The notes: generated from the letters alone by a model not told the origin. A stretch of 64,000 bases of DNA from Yersinia bercovieri ATCC 43970 (GCF_013282745.1 NZ_CP054044.1:2790001-2854000); one strand, 5' to 3'. Counted from the first letter of the stretch, positions 20,093 through 29,409 are shown. Numbers and translations are program-made.

Positions 20093-21058
20093 ATGAAAAA
20101 CAGCACGCAATCCAGCTCGAAACAAGCCGTATTAATCATCGCCCCAGTAATGGACTATCTGACGGAAAAATTGGAACAAAACTTCACTGTTCACAAACTC
20201 TTCCAGATGGCGGATCACGCGCAGTTCCTGGCTGAGCAGGGCAAGAATATTAAAGGTATTGTGACCCGTGGTGATATTGGCGTGACCAACGAAGTTCTGG
20301 CGTTATTACCTGAAGTGGAGATTATCTCAATCTTCGGTGTCGGAACTGATGCGGTTGATCTGGATTATACCCGTGAGCGCAAAATCATTGTGACCACCAC
20401 GCCGGGTGTGCTGACAGATGATGTGGCTGACACCGCACTGGGGCTGATTATTGCTACCTCGCGCCGCTTATGTCAGGCCGATAAATTCCTGCGCGCGGGT
20501 CAGTGGCCACACAGCAGTTTGCCATTAGCATCCAAAGTGACCGGTAAACGCCTGGGGATATTTGGTATGGGGCGTATTGGTCAAGCTATTGCCCGCCGTG
20601 CCGCTGGCTTCGATATGCCAATTGCCTATACCGATAGGGTACAGATTGAGAGTCTGCCATATCAATATGTGCCAGATTTAATCACCCTGGCGCAACAGAG
20701 CGATATTCTGGTAGTGGCAATATCGGGTGGGAAAGAGAGTGCCGGTCTGGTCGATAAAGCTATTTTTGCGGCGATGCCCAATGATGGGATGCTGATCAAT
20801 ATTGCCCGTGGCAGCATGGTTAATCAGGATGATTTAATTCATGCGCTGCAACAGCAAGATATTGGTGGTGCGGGTCTGGATGTATTTGCCGATGAGCCAA
20901 ATGTGCCACAGGCATTAATTGAGATGGATAATGTCGTATTACTGCCCCATATCGCCAGCGCCACAAAAGAGACGCGCATTCAAATGAGCGATATTGTGTT
21001 CTCTAATATTCATGCTCATTTCTCGGGTCAACCAGCACCAACGGCCATCACTTATTAA
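20093..21058 (+). CDS. D-isomer-specific 2-hydroxyacid dehydrogenase, probable 2-ketogluconate reductase
   Basis: This NAD(P)H-dependent reductase of the D-2-hydroxyacid dehydrogenase family probably converts 2-ketogluconate to gluconate, judging from its neighbours. The 321-residue protein has the Rossmann motif GIFGMGRIGQAIARR in its middle and INIARGSMVNQ with the substrate-binding Arg. VFADEPNVP carries the catalytic Glu and LLPHIASAT the catalytic His. The frame is open from a TTG at 19988, but that start would place the N-terminus within the CRP/operator region. ATG 20093 gives the family length. Glyoxylate or hydroxypyruvate reductase activity is an alternative. Confidence 0.85.
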   Translation: MKNSTQSSSKQAVLIIAPVMDYLTEKLEQNFTVHKLFQMADHAQFLAEQGKNIKGIVTRGDIGVTNEVLALLPEVEIISIFGVGTDAVDLDYTRERKIIVTTTPGVLTDDVADTALGLIIATSRRLCQADKFLRAGQWPHSSLPLASKVTGKRLGIFGMGRIGQAIARRAAGFDMPIAYTDRVQIESLPYQYVPDLITLAQQSDILVVAISGGKESAGLVDKAIFAAMPNDGMLINIARGSMVNQDDLIHALQQQDIGGAGLDVFADEPNVPQALIEMDNVVLLPHIASATKETRIQMSDIVFSNIHAHFSGQPAPTAITY

Positions 21059-21199
21059 AAATTAAGTCATAGCAATAATAACAACATTTTGTGAAGTTTA
21101 ATTAACAGCTGCAAATATTCCTTATTTGCTTTCGATATTCCCTGCGTCTTTATGCGCGATGCAGGGTAATGCTTAGCTATTATCATGAGGCGTGTTTAT

Positions 21200-22516
21200 A
21201 TGGACAGTAAGATCCCTAATGCCCGTTGGTTCCGCGTTATTGTGCCAATAATGATTGCTTGTATTATTTCTTTTATGGACCGGGTCAATATTAGTTTTGC
21301 GCTACCTGGCGGTATGGAGAGTGATCTGGCGATTACCAGCCAAATGGCCGGCTTAGCGGGCGGTATTTTCTTTATTGGTTATCTATTTTTACAAGTGCCG
21401 GGTGGCCGTATTGCGGTACATGGCAGCGGCAGAAAATTCATTGCCTATTCTCTGGCGGTCTGGGCTGTTGTTTCGATTCTGACCGGTTTTGTCACCAACC
21501 ATTATCAACTGTTATTCCTGCGCTTTGTGCTGGGGGTCTCTGAGGGCGGTATGCTACCGGTGGTCCTGACCATGGTGAGTAACTGGTTCCCGGAGCGTGA
21601 AATTGGCCGCGCCAATGCTTTCGTCATGATGTTCGCCCCCATCGGTGGCATGTTCACCGCGCCACTGTCCGGCTTTATTATCAATGCACTCGACTGGCGC
21701 TGGCTGTTCTTCCTTGAAGGCTCCCTGTCCGCCATCGTGCTGGTGATGTGGTGGTTTGTTATCAGTGACCGCCCTGAAGAGGCGAAATGGCTATCGGCAA
21801 AAGAGCGCGACTATCTGGTCACTGAGTTGTCACGGGAACGCGCAGAGCGGATGCTTGATGCGCCGGTGACCAATGCCCCATTAAAAGCCGTGTTCCTGAA
21901 TAAAGGGCTGATGAAACTGGTGGCGCTGAACTTCTTTTATCAAACCGGGGATTATGGCTACACCCTGTGGCTGCCAACTATTTTGAAAAATCTGACCGGC
22001 GGTAATATGGCCTCGGTCGGTATTCTGGCGATTCTGCCGTTTATTGCCACTACCGCTGGGATTTATGCCATCTCCACCCTGTCGGATAGAACCGGTAAAC
22101 GCCGCCTGCTGATTATGATTTCACTGTTCTGCTTCGCCGCCGGTCTGGTGACCTCGGTGATTTTCCGCCATAACGTGTTGATCTCCTATCTGGCGCTGGT
22201 GGTGTGTGGTTTCTTCCTCAAAGCCGCAACCAGCCCATTCTGGTCTATCCCAGGGCGCATTGCCGTGCCAGAAGTGGCCGGTGGCGCACGGGGTGTCATC
22301 AATGGCTTAGGTAATCTCGGCGGATTTTGCGGCCCCTATCTGGTCGGCGTGATGATCTTCTTCTATGGCCAGAGTGCGGCGGTTTGCATGTTAGCAGGCT
22401 CCTTGATTATTGCCGGGTTGATTACCCTGACATTGCCAAAAGAGTGCGATGTTGAAGTTAAAACGCAGGGCAAGGCTATCGCGGGTAAAGGGCTGGTCAA
22501 GGCTAAACGCGCTTAA
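21200..22516 (+). CDS. MFS transporter, probable ketogluconate/gluconate uptake
   Basis: This major facilitator of the anion:cation symporter group (sugar acids, e.g. 2-ketogluconate) has about 438 residues and twelve predicted transmembrane segments. The signature FMDRVNISFALPGG in the first loop, LQVPGGRIA, and FVLGVSEGGMLPVVLTMVSNWFPERERG-like sequence between helices 4 and 5 are typical. ATG 21185 is also in frame, but GAGG lies nine bases before ATG 21200 (MDSKIPNARWF), which is preferred. It lies between the reductase gene and the UPF0303/edd pair, so it probably imports the substrate of this cluster. Confidence 0.87.
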   Translation: MDSKIPNARWFRVIVPIMIACIISFMDRVNISFALPGGMESDLAITSQMAGLAGGIFFIGYLFLQVPGGRIAVHGSGRKFIAYSLAVWAVVSILTGFVTNHYQLLFLRFVLGVSEGGMLPVVLTMVSNWFPEREIGRANAFVMMFAPIGGMFTAPLSGFIINALDWRWLFFLEGSLSAIVLVMWWFVISDRPEEAKWLSAKERDYLVTELSRERAERMLDAPVTNAPLKAVFLNKGLMKLVALNFFYQTGDYGYTLWLPTILKNLTGGNMASVGILAILPFIATTAGIYAISTLSDRTGKRRLLIMISLFCFAAGLVTSVIFRHNVLISYLALVVCGFFLKAATSPFWSIPGRIAVPEVAGGARGVINGLGNLGGFCGPYLVGVMIFFYGQSAAVCMLAGSLIIAGLITLTLPKECDVEVKTQGKAIAGKGLVKAKRA

Positions 22517-22522
22517 ATCCGC

Positions 22523-22557
22523 CAGGCGGTATCGGCTGGATACCCTGCTACCGCCTG
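22523..22557 (+). other. Stem-loop after the MFS transporter gene
   Basis: CAGGCGGTA (22523-22531) and TACCGCCTG (22549-22557) form a perfect nine-pair stem seven bases after the transporter stop codon. No T-run follows, so it is more likely an mRNA-stabilising or processing hairpin than a terminator. The next gene starts at 22580. Confidence 0.5.
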
Positions 22558-22579
22558 CGGTCTATCACCGGAGAGTGTC

Positions 22580-23086
22580 ATGAATTTACAGCAGCAACTC
22601 ATTGCCTGCCAACAGCATCAGCAACAATTACAACTGATGCATTTCGATCACGAAATCGCCTGGCAGTTAGGTGAGAAAATAAAGCGGCAAGCGGAACGGC
22701 AAGGTGCGGCATTGGCTATCGATATCACCGTCAATCGCCAAACCTTATTCAGCTATGCCATGCCCGGCACCAGCGCCGAGAATCATGACTGGTTGCGGCG
22801 TAAGCGCAATGTGGTGGAGCTGCTGAATACCAGCTCCTATGCCGCAGGATTGATGCTACAACAGCGCCAAACCTCGCTGGAAGCTCGCTATGGGGTTAGC
22901 CTGCGGGACTATGCCGCGCTGGGCGGTGGTTTTCCGCTACAGGTTAAACCGGCGGGAATTATTGGCAGCGTTAATGTTTCCGGCGCGCCACATTTGGATG
23001 ATCACAATTTACTGTTACAGGTACTGGCGGAGTTTATCGGCTTGCCTGCGGGCAGTATTGAGCTTTTGGCTCCCCTGAGCGAATAA
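22580..23086 (+). CDS. UPF0303 / GlcG-HbpS-like (DUF336) family protein
   Basis: The 168-residue protein matches the UPF0303 family within the GlcG/HbpS-like (DUF336) fold. Visible landmarks are [23 protein letters not shown] near residue 43, the charged [16 protein letters not shown] and [31 protein letters not shown] near the C-terminus. The last is the family's conserved core. Relatives are often encoded beside sugar-acid or glycolate genes, and no enzymatic role is established. It sits between the transporter and edd, nine bases before the edd start, so it is very probably co-transcribed. Confidence 0.8.
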   Translation: MNLQQQLIACQQHQQQLQLMHFDHEIAWQLGEKIKRQAERQGAALAIDITVNRQTLFSYAMPGTSAENHDWLRRKRNVVELLNTSSYAAGLMLQQRQTSLEARYGVSLRDYAALGGGFPLQVKPAGIIGSVNVSGAPHLDDHNLLLQVLAEFIGLPAGSIELLAPLSE

Positions 23087-23095
23087 GGAGTGGCG

Positions 23096-24907
23096 ATGAA
23101 CCCGACTCTCACCCGTGTCACGCAGCGTATTACTGCACGATCTGCACCGACCCGCACGGCCTATCTGCAACGTATCAGCGCGGCAAAAGAGAATACAGTC
23201 CACCGCTCACAGCTGGCCTGCGGCAACCTGGCTCACGGCTTCGCCGCCTGTCAGCCGGAAGATAAAGCGGCGCTAAAGAGCATGGTGCGCAGCGATATTG
23301 CCATTATTACTTCCTATAACGATATGTTATCTGCTCATCAGCCTTATGAATATTACCCGCAACAACTGAAAGAGGCACTGCATGAGGTCGGTGCCGTCGG
23401 GCAGGTGGCGGGTGGTGTCCCGGCGATGTGTGACGGCGTGACACAAGGGCAGGATGGTATGGAGCTGTCGCTGATGAGCCGCGATGTTATCGCCATGTCA
23501 GCGGCCATCGGCCTGTCACACAATATGTTTGATGGCGCACTCTATCTCGGGGTGTGCGACAAAATTGTGCCAGGATTGCTGATGGCCGCCTTGTCATTTG
23601 GCCACTTACCGGCAGTTTTTGTCCCCGCCGGGCCAATGGCTACGGGGCTGTCCAATAAAGAGAAAGTGCGGGTTCGCCAGCTGTTTGCGGAGGGTAAAGT
23701 GGACAGACACGCCTTGCTGGAGGCGGAATCCGCCTCTTATCATAGCGCTGGCACCTGTACTTTTTACGGCACCGCCAACTCCAATCAGATGGTGATGGAG
23801 GTGATGGGGCTACATTTGCCCGGCTCCTCTTTTATCCAACCCAACACCCCACTGCGCGATGCGCTCACTGCCGCCGCGGCGCGGCAAGTGACACGACTGA
23901 CTGAAAGCAGTGGTAATTATCTGCCAGTGGGGCAATTGGTGGATGAAAAAGTGGTGGTCAACGGCATGGTGGCGCTATTGGCTACCGGTGGTTCGACCAA
24001 CCACACCATGCATCTGGTGGCGATGGCGCGCTCGGCGGGCATTATTATTGATTGGGATGATTTCTCCGAGTTATCGGAGGTGGTGCCACAGTTATGCCGG
24101 ATCTACCCCAATGGCCCGGCGGATATCAACTATTTCCAAGCCGCCGGCGGGGTTGCCCTACTGATAAAAGAGCTGCTGCAAGGCGGTTTAGTGCATGAGG
24201 ATGTCCACACCGTGGCGGGGTTTGGTCTACATCGTTATACGCAGGAACCATATCTGGATAATGGGCAGTTGCAATGGCGCAGCGGGCCGCAGCACTCACT
24301 GGATGACTCGGTTATTGCCAGTATCGCCCAGCCGTTCTCGGCCCACGGTGGCACCAAAGTATTAAGCGGTAATCTGGGGCGGGCAGTGATGAAAACCTCG
24401 GCGGTTCCTTGTGATCATCAGATTATTGAGGGGCCGGCGGTGGTGTTTGACAGTCAACATGATGTCGGGGCCGCCTTTGAATCCGGCGAGTTGAACCGCG
24501 ACTGTGTGGTGGTGGTGCGCTATCAAGGGCCACGGGCCATTGGTATGCCGGAGCTACATAAACTGATGCCCCCCTTAGGGGTGTTGTTGGATCGCGGCTT
24601 TAAGGTAGCGCTGGTCACTGATGGCCGACTGTCCGGTGCCTCAGGTAAAGTGCCGTCAGCCATTCATGTGACTCCTGAAGCCTATTGTGGTGGCCTCTTG
24701 GCAAAAATCCGTAATGGTGATCGAGTGCGGGTAGATGGTGTCAGTGGCGAGCTTGCTTTGCTGGTGAATGAAGCTGAATTGGCAGCACGCCACCCAACAC
24801 TGCCGGATATCTCGGCGTTCCATGTGGGATGTGGCCGTGAGCTATTTGGCGCGCTACGGGAACAAGTGACTGGGGCAGAACAGGGGGCGTGCTGCATTCG
24901 TTTTTAG
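23096..24907 (+). CDS. edd: Phosphogluconate dehydratase
   Basis: This enzyme converts 6-phosphogluconate to 2-keto-3-deoxy-6-phosphogluconate, the first committed step of the Entner-Doudoroff pathway. It is a [4Fe-4S] dehydratase of the IlvD/Edd family. The 603-residue product is highly similar to E. coli Edd: [63 protein letters not shown], and [25 protein letters not shown] 23096 ([12 protein letters not shown]) aligns with E. coli and has AAGGAG upstream; GTG 23090 is the alternative. In E. coli edd is next to zwf and eda; here it is in a gluconate/ketogluconate cluster without eda. Confidence 0.97.
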   Translation: MNPTLTRVTQRITARSAPTRTAYLQRISAAKENTVHRSQLACGNLAHGFAACQPEDKAALKSMVRSDIAIITSYNDMLSAHQPYEYYPQQLKEALHEVGAVGQVAGGVPAMCDGVTQGQDGMELSLMSRDVIAMSAAIGLSHNMFDGALYLGVCDKIVPGLLMAALSFGHLPAVFVPAGPMATGLSNKEKVRVRQLFAEGKVDRHALLEAESASYHSAGTCTFYGTANSNQMVMEVMGLHLPGSSFIQPNTPLRDALTAAAARQVTRLTESSGNYLPVGQLVDEKVVVNGMVALLATGGSTNHTMHLVAMARSAGIIIDWDDFSELSEVVPQLCRIYPNGPADINYFQAAGGVALLIKELLQGGLVHEDVHTVAGFGLHRYTQEPYLDNGQLQWRSGPQHSLDDSVIASIAQPFSAHGGTKVLSGNLGRAVMKTSAVPCDHQIIEGPAVVFDSQHDVGAAFESGELNRDCVVVVRYQGPRAIGMPELHKLMPPLGVLLDRGFKVALVTDGRLSGASGKVPSAIHVTPEAYCGGLLAKIRNGDRVRVDGVSGELALLVNEAELAARHPTLPDISAFHVGCGRELFGALREQVTGAEQGACCIRF

Positions 24908-24959
24908 TCATTTCGACTATACTGATGAGATGCCCTTTTTTCACTCATGGAGTACGCAT

Positions 24960-25268
24960 ATGAATCGAGATAAAGAACAGCAAACCTCGCTGGATGATGA
25001 TCTGACGATGCTGACTGATACCCTGGAGGAGGTGCTGCGCGCCTCGGGCGATGCCGCAGATGAGAGCTATCAGGAGATCAAGGCCAGAGCGGAGAGAGCA
25101 TTAAAGGAGGTAAAGAGCCGTTTGAGTGGCCGCAATGAATGCTATATCAAACGGGCGAAAGCACTGGCGTGCTGTACTGATGATTATGTCCACGAAAAAC
25201 CCTGGTGTAGCGTGGGAATTGGCGCGACTGTCGGCTTGGTTGTCGGGCTATTACTGGCGCGGCGCTAA
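24960..25268 (+). CDS. elaB: ElaB/YqjD/DUF883 family membrane-anchored ribosome-binding protein
   Basis: This small protein has an N-terminal soluble helical part and a C-terminal membrane anchor (SVGIGATVGLVVGLLLARR). It belongs to the DUF883 family of E. coli ElaB and YqjD, tail-anchored inner-membrane proteins that associate with ribosomes in stationary phase. The 102-residue length and DDDLTMLTDTLEEVLRASGDAADESYQEIKARAE fit ElaB. ATG 24960 has GGAG eight bases upstream; the frame extends to 24930 without a ribosome site. Position next to menF is ancestral, but here accessory genes have come between. Confidence 0.9.
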   Translation: MNRDKEQQTSLDDDLTMLTDTLEEVLRASGDAADESYQEIKARAERALKEVKSRLSGRNECYIKRAKALACCTDDYVHEKPWCSVGIGATVGLVVGLLLARR

Positions 25269-25343
25269 AATATTTTCGAGGAGTTACTATTTTAGCGAAA
25301 TAACTATTTTCGTAACGACTTAATTAAAATTATTTCAATTTTA

Positions 25344-25553
25344 TTATCGGCCCTTAAATGGGTCGTTTTTATTTTGTAAAAGATAAACTGCAAGGTAAGT
25401 GAATAAAAATAATATAATGGCGGCAAGTGTTAGGAATACGCTAAGAAGTGTAAAGTTATTTAAATAAACGATTGCGCGTAATTGACATGGTGCTTTTTTT
25501 ATAAATAATCCTAGCCGCACATTTATTAATCTATATTTTGTTTCTGATTCCAT
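25344..25553 (-). CDS. Possible small single-span membrane protein
   Basis: A 69-codon frame encodes MESETKYRLINVRL, a basic stretch, then one convincing hydrophobic segment (LLSVFLTLAAIILFLFTYLAVYLL, about residues 36-59) and a short charged tail. No good Shine-Dalgarno sequence precedes the ATG and no family is recognised. In AT-rich DNA such frames arise by chance, since T-rich codons encode hydrophobic residues, so this is only a candidate. Confidence 0.25.
   Translation of the reverse strand: MESETKYRLINVRLGLFIKKAPCQLRAIVYLNNFTLLSVFLTLAAIILFLFTYLAVYLLQNKNDPFKGR
25349..25374. terminator. Possible terminator downstream of elaB
   Basis: GGCCC (25350-25354) can pair with GGGTC (25361-25365, one wobble), followed by GTTTTTATTTT. 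The stem is short, but the T-rich tail and position after elaB fit an intrinsic terminator. Confidence 0.4.
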
Positions 25554-25641
25554 TTGCTTTGTCGCAGGTAGAATGAGTTCATTATTTAATAAATGTTAGT
25601 GGGGTGTTTGTATTATGTTTTAATAATGGGAGGTTATATAA

Positions 25642-27933
25642 ATGCATAGTTTGTCGTGTGCATCTAAATTATTTCGTCCATTACTTTTATCAACCATTAT
25701 CAGTAATATACTTTTGCCTGGATTTAGTATTGCGGAAGAACGTAAATATACCTATTCATCTGCAATTTCCGGCCCGTCATCTGTGGCATTATCTGATGCT
25801 ATATCAGGAGATGGCAATTATAAAGCCACGGTAAATGTCGATAATCCCAGTAGCAGTCTTGAGATTTATCTTGGCCAAACAGAGACTGCCAATAAAGCAT
25901 ACGATATTGGGGATTATTCCGTCGAGATTAATGGACAGAATACTGTCGACAATCCCTATACCGCTTTTTTTGGTTTGGCTGTCGATAAAAATAACACCGT
26001 GTCATTAAATAACTTCAGTTATGACAATAAACTGAAAATTGGTGGTGATGGTCATCATCACAATAGTACGGCGCTGATGGTCTCTAACGGCTCTGAGGTG
26101 ACCATTAATGGTAAAGTTTATATTAATTCACTTGTCGAAATGGATACCAGCGGGACAGGCAACACCACCGTGGCCAATAATGGCCTGTATGCGACCGGGG
26201 TCGGCTCAACGATTACTGCAAATAGTGGTGATGTTTATATTAACACCTACGCCAAAGACTTTTTGGAGGCATTGAATCAAAACGATACTTACCCCAGTGG
26301 TAGTTCGAAAAGTGATGCTGTTAGTGGTAAGCGCGGCGGTCAGGTAACCATTAACGAAACAGGTAATTATCAAGTTAACTTACTGGGTAACCTAGACTTG
26401 GGGAGTGAGTTTGGGACTGGCAGCAGCATTACCGCCGTCTTAAATGGCAGTGACTCCTATTGGCATGGTACTGAGGCCAATACCTATAATGAAGCCACTA
26501 ATACTTGGGCGGGTAAACTGGATGTGACTTTAATGAATAAAGCGCAGTGGATACCCGATGCGGTAAATGCGGAGATCAGTGCATTGAATCTGCAAAAAGA
26601 CGGTGTTGTTAATTTGCATGGTTTAAATCTTCATACCAATAAAAGTCAGAATGAAAGTGTCAAAATTTATGACTTAAAAGGCAATGACGGTATTTTCCTG
26701 ATTGATGTCAATACCAGCAAAACTGATGACCAACGCAAGAATGGCAGTGATTTTATTGAGGTGGTCAGCAGCAGTACCGGTGGGACTCACTATATTGAAG
26801 CCTTGAACGTCAATAAATTGGCGGATCTGAGAGAAGATATTTGGGTGGCAGATGCGGCCAATAATGTCAGCTTTAAAGCATACGATCAGATCGATATTAC
26901 CAACGAATATGTTTATGACTATAAACCTCTGCTTCGTTCGGATATCAAAGAGGGTGACCCGGTAAGTCAGTACGGTACTAACTGGTATATCACCGGCGTT
27001 GACAAAAAGTTAAGTGCCGGGAGTGATACCGCATTGGCGAATGCCAGTGTCAACTATGCTACAGCCACTGCGCGTATTGAAATTGATAATCTCAACAAAC
27101 GATTAGGTGAATTGAGGAGTGACCAACAGGAGAATGGACTCTGGTTGCGTTATAAAGGCGGTGAGTTAAAGAGTCATGAGGGGAGCTACTTTAAAAACCG
27201 CTACAATTTCTATCAGCTAGGTTATGACCATAAGGATGAAAATGAGAATGGCATTTGGACAACAGGTTTGGCCGGCCACTATCTGGATGGTAAATCAACC
27301 TTTGATCAGGGTTCTGGTGATAACAAAAGCTACGGTGCGAGCATTTATGGTTCATGGAATCGACCAGAGAAACAAGATTATGTGGATTTGGTCTTGAAAT
27401 ATAGTCACCTGAAGAGCAACTTTGATTACCAAAATACACTGGGTACTGCTGGCTATGGTTCAGCCAGTAACGGGGCCTGGAGTGCCAGTGCGGAATATGG
27501 TCGTGAGTTCTCAATCGGTAGTGGTAATTTCATCGAACCACAAGGGCAACTGGTTTACACGCACATTAATAAAGCCGACTACACGACGAGCAGTGGCTTA
27601 AAAGTCCAGCAGGATAATATCAACAGTGTGATTGGTCGTGCTGGGGTGCGGGTAGGTCATCGGTTTGACGAAAATAGCAATAATGATATTTATCTGAAAG
27701 CCGATTTGCTACATGAGTTTGCCGGTGATCGTAATGTCACTATTCAAGGTAAAGATGCCACACTGGTCTCTAAACAAGATGGGAAAGATAGCTGGATAGC
27801 TTACGGTGTGGGGACCAACATCCAGTTAACGGAAGATAACAACTCCCGCTTCTATCTTGATGTGGAAAAATCTTCCGGCGGCGACATCAATACCAACTGG
27901 CAGGTGAACGCCGGTCTGCGCTGGGAGTTCTAA
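25642..27933 (+). CDS. Autotransporter (type Va secretion) outer-membrane protein
   Basis: The 763-residue surface protein has an N-terminal signal peptide (MHSLSCASKLFRPLLLSTIISNILLPGFSIA, cleavage near residue 31). A passenger rich in Asn, Gly, Thr and Val, as expected for a beta-helix, covers about residues 32-475. A helical linker (RIEIDNLNKRLGELR, about 476-490) leads to a C-terminal beta-barrel of about 270 residues ending in the aromatic terminus GLRWEF. The barrel opens with GLWLRYKGGELKSHEGSYFKNRYNFYQLGYD, the family signature. GGGAGG lies nine bases before the ATG. It may belong to the Yersinia Yap group, but I cannot assign which. The passenger shows no recognisable catalytic motif. 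Confidence 0.92.
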   Translation: MHSLSCASKLFRPLLLSTIISNILLPGFSIAEERKYTYSSAISGPSSVALSDAISGDGNYKATVNVDNPSSSLEIYLGQTETANKAYDIGDYSVEINGQNTVDNPYTAFFGLAVDKNNTVSLNNFSYDNKLKIGGDGHHHNSTALMVSNGSEVTINGKVYINSLVEMDTSGTGNTTVANNGLYATGVGSTITANSGDVYINTYAKDFLEALNQNDTYPSGSSKSDAVSGKRGGQVTINETGNYQVNLLGNLDLGSEFGTGSSITAVLNGSDSYWHGTEANTYNEATNTWAGKLDVTLMNKAQWIPDAVNAEISALNLQKDGVVNLHGLNLHTNKSQNESVKIYDLKGNDGIFLIDVNTSKTDDQRKNGSDFIEVVSSSTGGTHYIEALNVNKLADLREDIWVADAANNVSFKAYDQIDITNEYVYDYKPLLRSDIKEGDPVSQYGTNWYITGVDKKLSAGSDTALANASVNYATATARIEIDNLNKRLGELRSDQQENGLWLRYKGGELKSHEGSYFKNRYNFYQLGYDHKDENENGIWTTGLAGHYLDGKSTFDQGSGDNKSYGASIYGSWNRPEKQDYVDLVLKYSHLKSNFDYQNTLGTAGYGSASNGAWSASAEYGREFSIGSGNFIEPQGQLVYTHINKADYTTSSGLKVQQDNINSVIGRAGVRVGHRFDENSNNDIYLKADLLHEFAGDRNVTIQGKDATLVSKQDGKDSWIAYGVGTNIQLTEDNNSRFYLDVEKSSGGDINTNWQVNAGLRWEF

Positions 27934-27952
27934 CTCAAGCACGCTCGCGATA

Positions 27953-27980
27953 TAAAGGGCAGGGGTATCTCTGCCCTTTA
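27953..27980 (+). terminator. Terminator of the autotransporter gene
   Basis: TAAAGGGCAG (27953-27962) pairs perfectly with CTGCCCTTTA (27971-27980) around an eight-base loop. It is followed by TTATTA, 20 bases after the stop codon. Confidence 0.8.
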
Positions 27981-28447
27981 TTATTAATGGCTATTTAGTG
28001 GGTCATTTTTATAGTGAAAATATTATTGTTTTTTAATTTAATATATAGGTAGTCATTGTATATAAACTAATATTTATAATTAATATACATGATACTATTT
28101 TATTTAAATGAGAAAGTGTAACGAACAAATAAATATCGTGATGTAAGTCACGCTTCTAATAATATCGCCAACCATAAACAGTAGCGTAACAATACTTGGT
28201 TGTTTATGTTCTATCATATTTAGACGGCGATAATCATAAGTGCTCTCATAGGTGCCTTGTCAGCTAATGTTTGTTTTCAATGTCTTATCTTATTTAGCAC
28301 TTGAAGTGATATATCCGCTGTGGCGCTATGGCGCTATTTTCACTCAGTAAATAGGGATTCATTCTTAATGATAAATGAATCGACTTCACACAGCCTTTAT
28401 TTAATGTGGCTAAATATAGTTAATATATAAATCATAAGGAATCTATT
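27981..28447 (+). promoter_or_regulatory. AT-rich upstream region of the RhiA-like gene
   Basis: The 467 bases contain no gene that I can support. There is one CRP/FNR-family-like dyad at 28137-28152 and, further down, ACTTGGTTGTTTATGT (28194-28209), a motif also found ahead of the DUF1097 gene. The long AT-rich leader suggests a regulated, possibly H-NS-silenced promoter; that is an inference from composition. Confidence 0.5.
28137..28152. promoter_or_regulatory. CRP-like dyad upstream of the RhiA-like gene
   Basis: CGTGA-TGTAAG-TCACG is a symmetrical 5-6-5 dyad differing from the CRP consensus only in the outermost bases. It lies about 300 bases before the start codon. Confidence 0.45.
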
Positions 28448-29098
28448 ATGAGTAATACACTCGATCTATCAACCTACTCATCTAATGGCACCCCCTACCA
28501 AGTCAAATTTATTAATCAGTCCCCATCGGCCTGGATTGTCTATTTATATCAAAAAATGCCTAATCAACCCTCGGAGGTGTTCTCTTTAGCCTGGCAGGCC
28601 TCGCCATTCAAAGTTGCGCCTAATAGCTTTTTTACTTTTAAATGGTCAATTGATTACTCATTTATCTGGGGGCGAACGGGTGCACTGACGGATGGGGTAG
28701 TTTTTGAGGCTGGCGCGGTATTGAATGCTGATCCGACAGGCAATAATCAGGTGACATTTGACACGGCAAATAACACCCCGACCTTTAGTAATCTGTCGAG
28801 TGGTGGGCAAGCGGGCAAGTTGACGATTATTGAAGGTAGTAACATGCCAAACAATATCTATTCCACGGGGATTGGTATGTCAGGGCAGGGGGCTTTTGTG
28901 CAGCAAGTCTTAACCAATACGACCCAAATTTATACACCTGAACCACTCTATTTCATCGCCGCTGGTCAGGGTATTCAAATGGGGCAAGTATTAGCCCAAA
29001 CCGTGACCAATGCGAGTGAGTTAAAATACTCAGGAAATGTCTATTCGTTAGTGGCATTGCTGACCGAAACGCAGCAATGGAGTATTGTTCCGGCATAA
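28448..29098 (+). CDS. RhiA-like protein
   Basis: The 216-residue protein resembles the family of rhizobial RhiA, the abundant product of the quorum-sensing-controlled rhiABC operon; the molecular function of that family is unknown. Family landmarks are YQVKFINQSPSAWIVYLYQKMP at the N-terminus, SLAWQASPFKVAPNSFFTFKWSIDYSFIWGRTGAL in the middle, then STGIGMSGQGAFVQQV. No signal peptide or membrane segment is visible, so a cytoplasmic or non-classically secreted protein is expected. AAGGA precedes the ATG. It is a single-gene unit between the autotransporter and menF, in AT-rich DNA, and looks acquired. The family call is from memory of the conserved core. Confidence 0.7.
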   Translation: MSNTLDLSTYSSNGTPYQVKFINQSPSAWIVYLYQKMPNQPSEVFSLAWQASPFKVAPNSFFTFKWSIDYSFIWGRTGALTDGVVFEAGAVLNADPTGNNQVTFDTANNTPTFSNLSSGGQAGKLTIIEGSNMPNNIYSTGIGMSGQGAFVQQVLTNTTQIYTPEPLYFIAAGQGIQMGQVLAQTVTNASELKYSGNVYSLVALLTETQQWSIVPA

Positions 29099-29409
29099 CG
29101 TAAATAAATGACTAATATGACAAATATCACGGAGGTAACCTATATCTTCGTGATATTCCTAGTCACAGGATATCGAAGATCTTGGTGATGTCGCCATTGC
29201 AACACAATAGGGGCTTAAGCGGATGGGCTTATCCCACCATGGGCATAAGTCATCCAATACCAATGCTCAGCTGATACCCCTTGTTGAGTATATAAAAACA
29301 TCAATATCAAATATTAGTGTGATAACTAACAATAACTATTGAATCAGACTTTTATTATTATTCACGGCCCGTATAATCCCACTCTTTCTGTTGATTTGCC
29401 GAGGTGGTC
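29099..29409 (+). promoter_or_regulatory. Intergenic region before menF
   Basis: About 310 bases without a gene. An inverted repeat at 29123-29157 follows the RhiA-like gene and may terminate it. The remainder must hold the promoter of the men operon; I see no recognisable operator. Confidence 0.5.
29123..29157 (+). terminator. Inverted repeat after the RhiA-like gene
   Basis: AATATCACG (29123-29131) and CGTGATATT (29149-29157) are perfect complements separated by 17 bases, 24 bases after the stop. The tail is CCTAGTC with no T-run, so it could be a terminator, an mRNA-stabilising stem or a protein-binding dyad. Confidence 0.4.

Larger units (their letters stand above)
25269..25641. other. 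AT-rich gap between elaB and the autotransporter
   Basis: The 373 bases are very AT-rich compared with the flanking backbone. They hold a short possible terminator (25349-25374) and a 69-codon minus-strand frame of uncertain status. No recognised promoter motif or repeat is evident. Confidence 0.6.

Noticed and set aside
25642..27933. Autotransporter as a serine-protease (SPATE-like) type
   Set aside because: No GDSGS-type protease motif in the passenger; the sequence suggests an adhesin-like or unknown passenger instead.
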